This document shows, in pieces, positions 63,471 through 64,000 of a stretch of 64,000 bases of DNA. Each line of letters opens with the position of its first letter. Positions within the stretch are counted from its first letter, which is position 1. The notes beneath the pieces are model-generated. The model worked only from the letters and a program-made list of their open reading frames with translations. It was not told where the DNA came from and searched no databases. The position numbers were made by a program, and so were the translations under genes. This stretch comes from Anniella stebbinsi. Lineage: Eukaryota > Chordata > Lepidosauria > Squamata > Anniellidae. Location of the stretch: contig JARDYH010000003.1 of NCBI GenBank assembly GCA_029215795.1, positions 265,269,562 to 265,333,561 on the forward strand, read 5' to 3'.

Positions 63471-64000
63471 TTTCAGATCTTTTTTTTTTTTTTTAACACA
63501 GCTTACCTAAATCTAGAGATTTTTTTCCTCATAAATGGGATGGAAAGAACTTAGGGGAAAAATCACAAGTCAAAGAAACCAAAAATGATGGATTTCTCTG
63601 CCCAGGCCCAGGGCTTTGATTTCTTTGTTCTTAAAAGTCCAGGTTTGTATTCCTGGGCGTTCAACCATGTTTGTGATGCTGAATTGCAGTCACTATTTCT
63701 TTCCTTACAGACTACTCATCTTTAAGAGCTACATGGCAGGCAGGTACAACATAGCTCTCTCCACGCTGGGAAGAGCTGTACCTGTTGAATTAAGCTGGTG
63801 CAGTTGGCTAAGAATTCCCTTTCATTCATTTTGATAAGAATGTATCAAAGTTCGTTAGTTTCTTCACAGAAAGAATGGAAAGAACTGGAGTGCAGGAGAA
63901 AGTGAAATGGACAGATGTGTCCTTCCGTAGACAATACAAGAGCAGAGGGGACAAACAACGTGATCTTAGATAAAGGAGTGTCCTATAGTCTGACCTGCAA
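63471..64000. other. Unassigned sequence to the window end
   Basis: A T-run at about 63479-63494. Short frames only. Confidence 0.3.

Overview
The window looks like vertebrate nuclear DNA, most probably from a squamate reptile (inference). It is AT-rich and has no operon structure and no convincing host exon. It is packed with repeats typical of lizard genomes: several LINE clades side by side (CR1, an L3-like CR1 relative, at least three L2-type families, a little L1), tRNA-derived SINEs, short hAT-like elements flanked by 8-bp target duplications, and long ATT/AAT runs at LINE ends. I recognised no complete protein-coding host gene, so this reads as an intergenic or intronic stretch. The longer open frames are LINE remnants, antisense shadows of repeats, or low-complexity sequence.

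Layout. 0-10 kb: hAT-like elements (374-844, 1306-1716, 2255-2462), L3-like and CR1 LINEs nested in one another (2890-4099, 8602-9270), an antisense SINE (5505-5700) and a CR1 end (6912-7265). 10-20 kb: a probable conserved non-coding stretch (10050-10330), an L3-like end, an L2 > CR1 > solo-LTR nest (13685-14823), a rearranged LINE carrying ORF1 (16398-17435) and a palindromic element (17745-18310). 20-31 kb: L2 and L1 ends, then a dense cluster of palindromic hAT-like MITEs, four of them with perfect 8-bp duplications. 31-39 kb: three L2 copies, one with recognisable reverse-transcriptase motifs (32636-34007), and an AT-rich repeat-poor block (34700-36526). 39.3-40.3 kb: a GC-rich 989-bp hAT-like element. 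40-49 kb: L3-like, CR1, SINE and a second solo LTR. 49.3-53 kb: an AT-rich conserved-looking block, then a 2,981-bp foldback element whose two arms are inverted copies of each other. 53-64 kb: further MITEs, a U2 snRNA 5' fragment with its own 16-bp target duplication, an L1 3' end inside a MITE, a composite MITE pair, and SINE/L2 fragments.

How it fits together. The recurring theme is mobile elements inserting into one another, so relative ages can be read from which element interrupts which. The most notable structures are the near-perfect 3-kb inverted repeat at 49924-52904, the retrotransposed U2 fragment at 57330-57364, the MITE family with two end types and apparent hybrids, and the GC-rich element at 39294-40282. 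The repeat-poor AT-rich blocks (about 4.2, 10.1, 18.8, 35, 44.3, 49.5 and 56 kb) are the best candidates for function, as long-range regulatory DNA. That needs a cross-species alignment, which I could not run. Family names are assigned by eye from protein motifs and terminal sequences.
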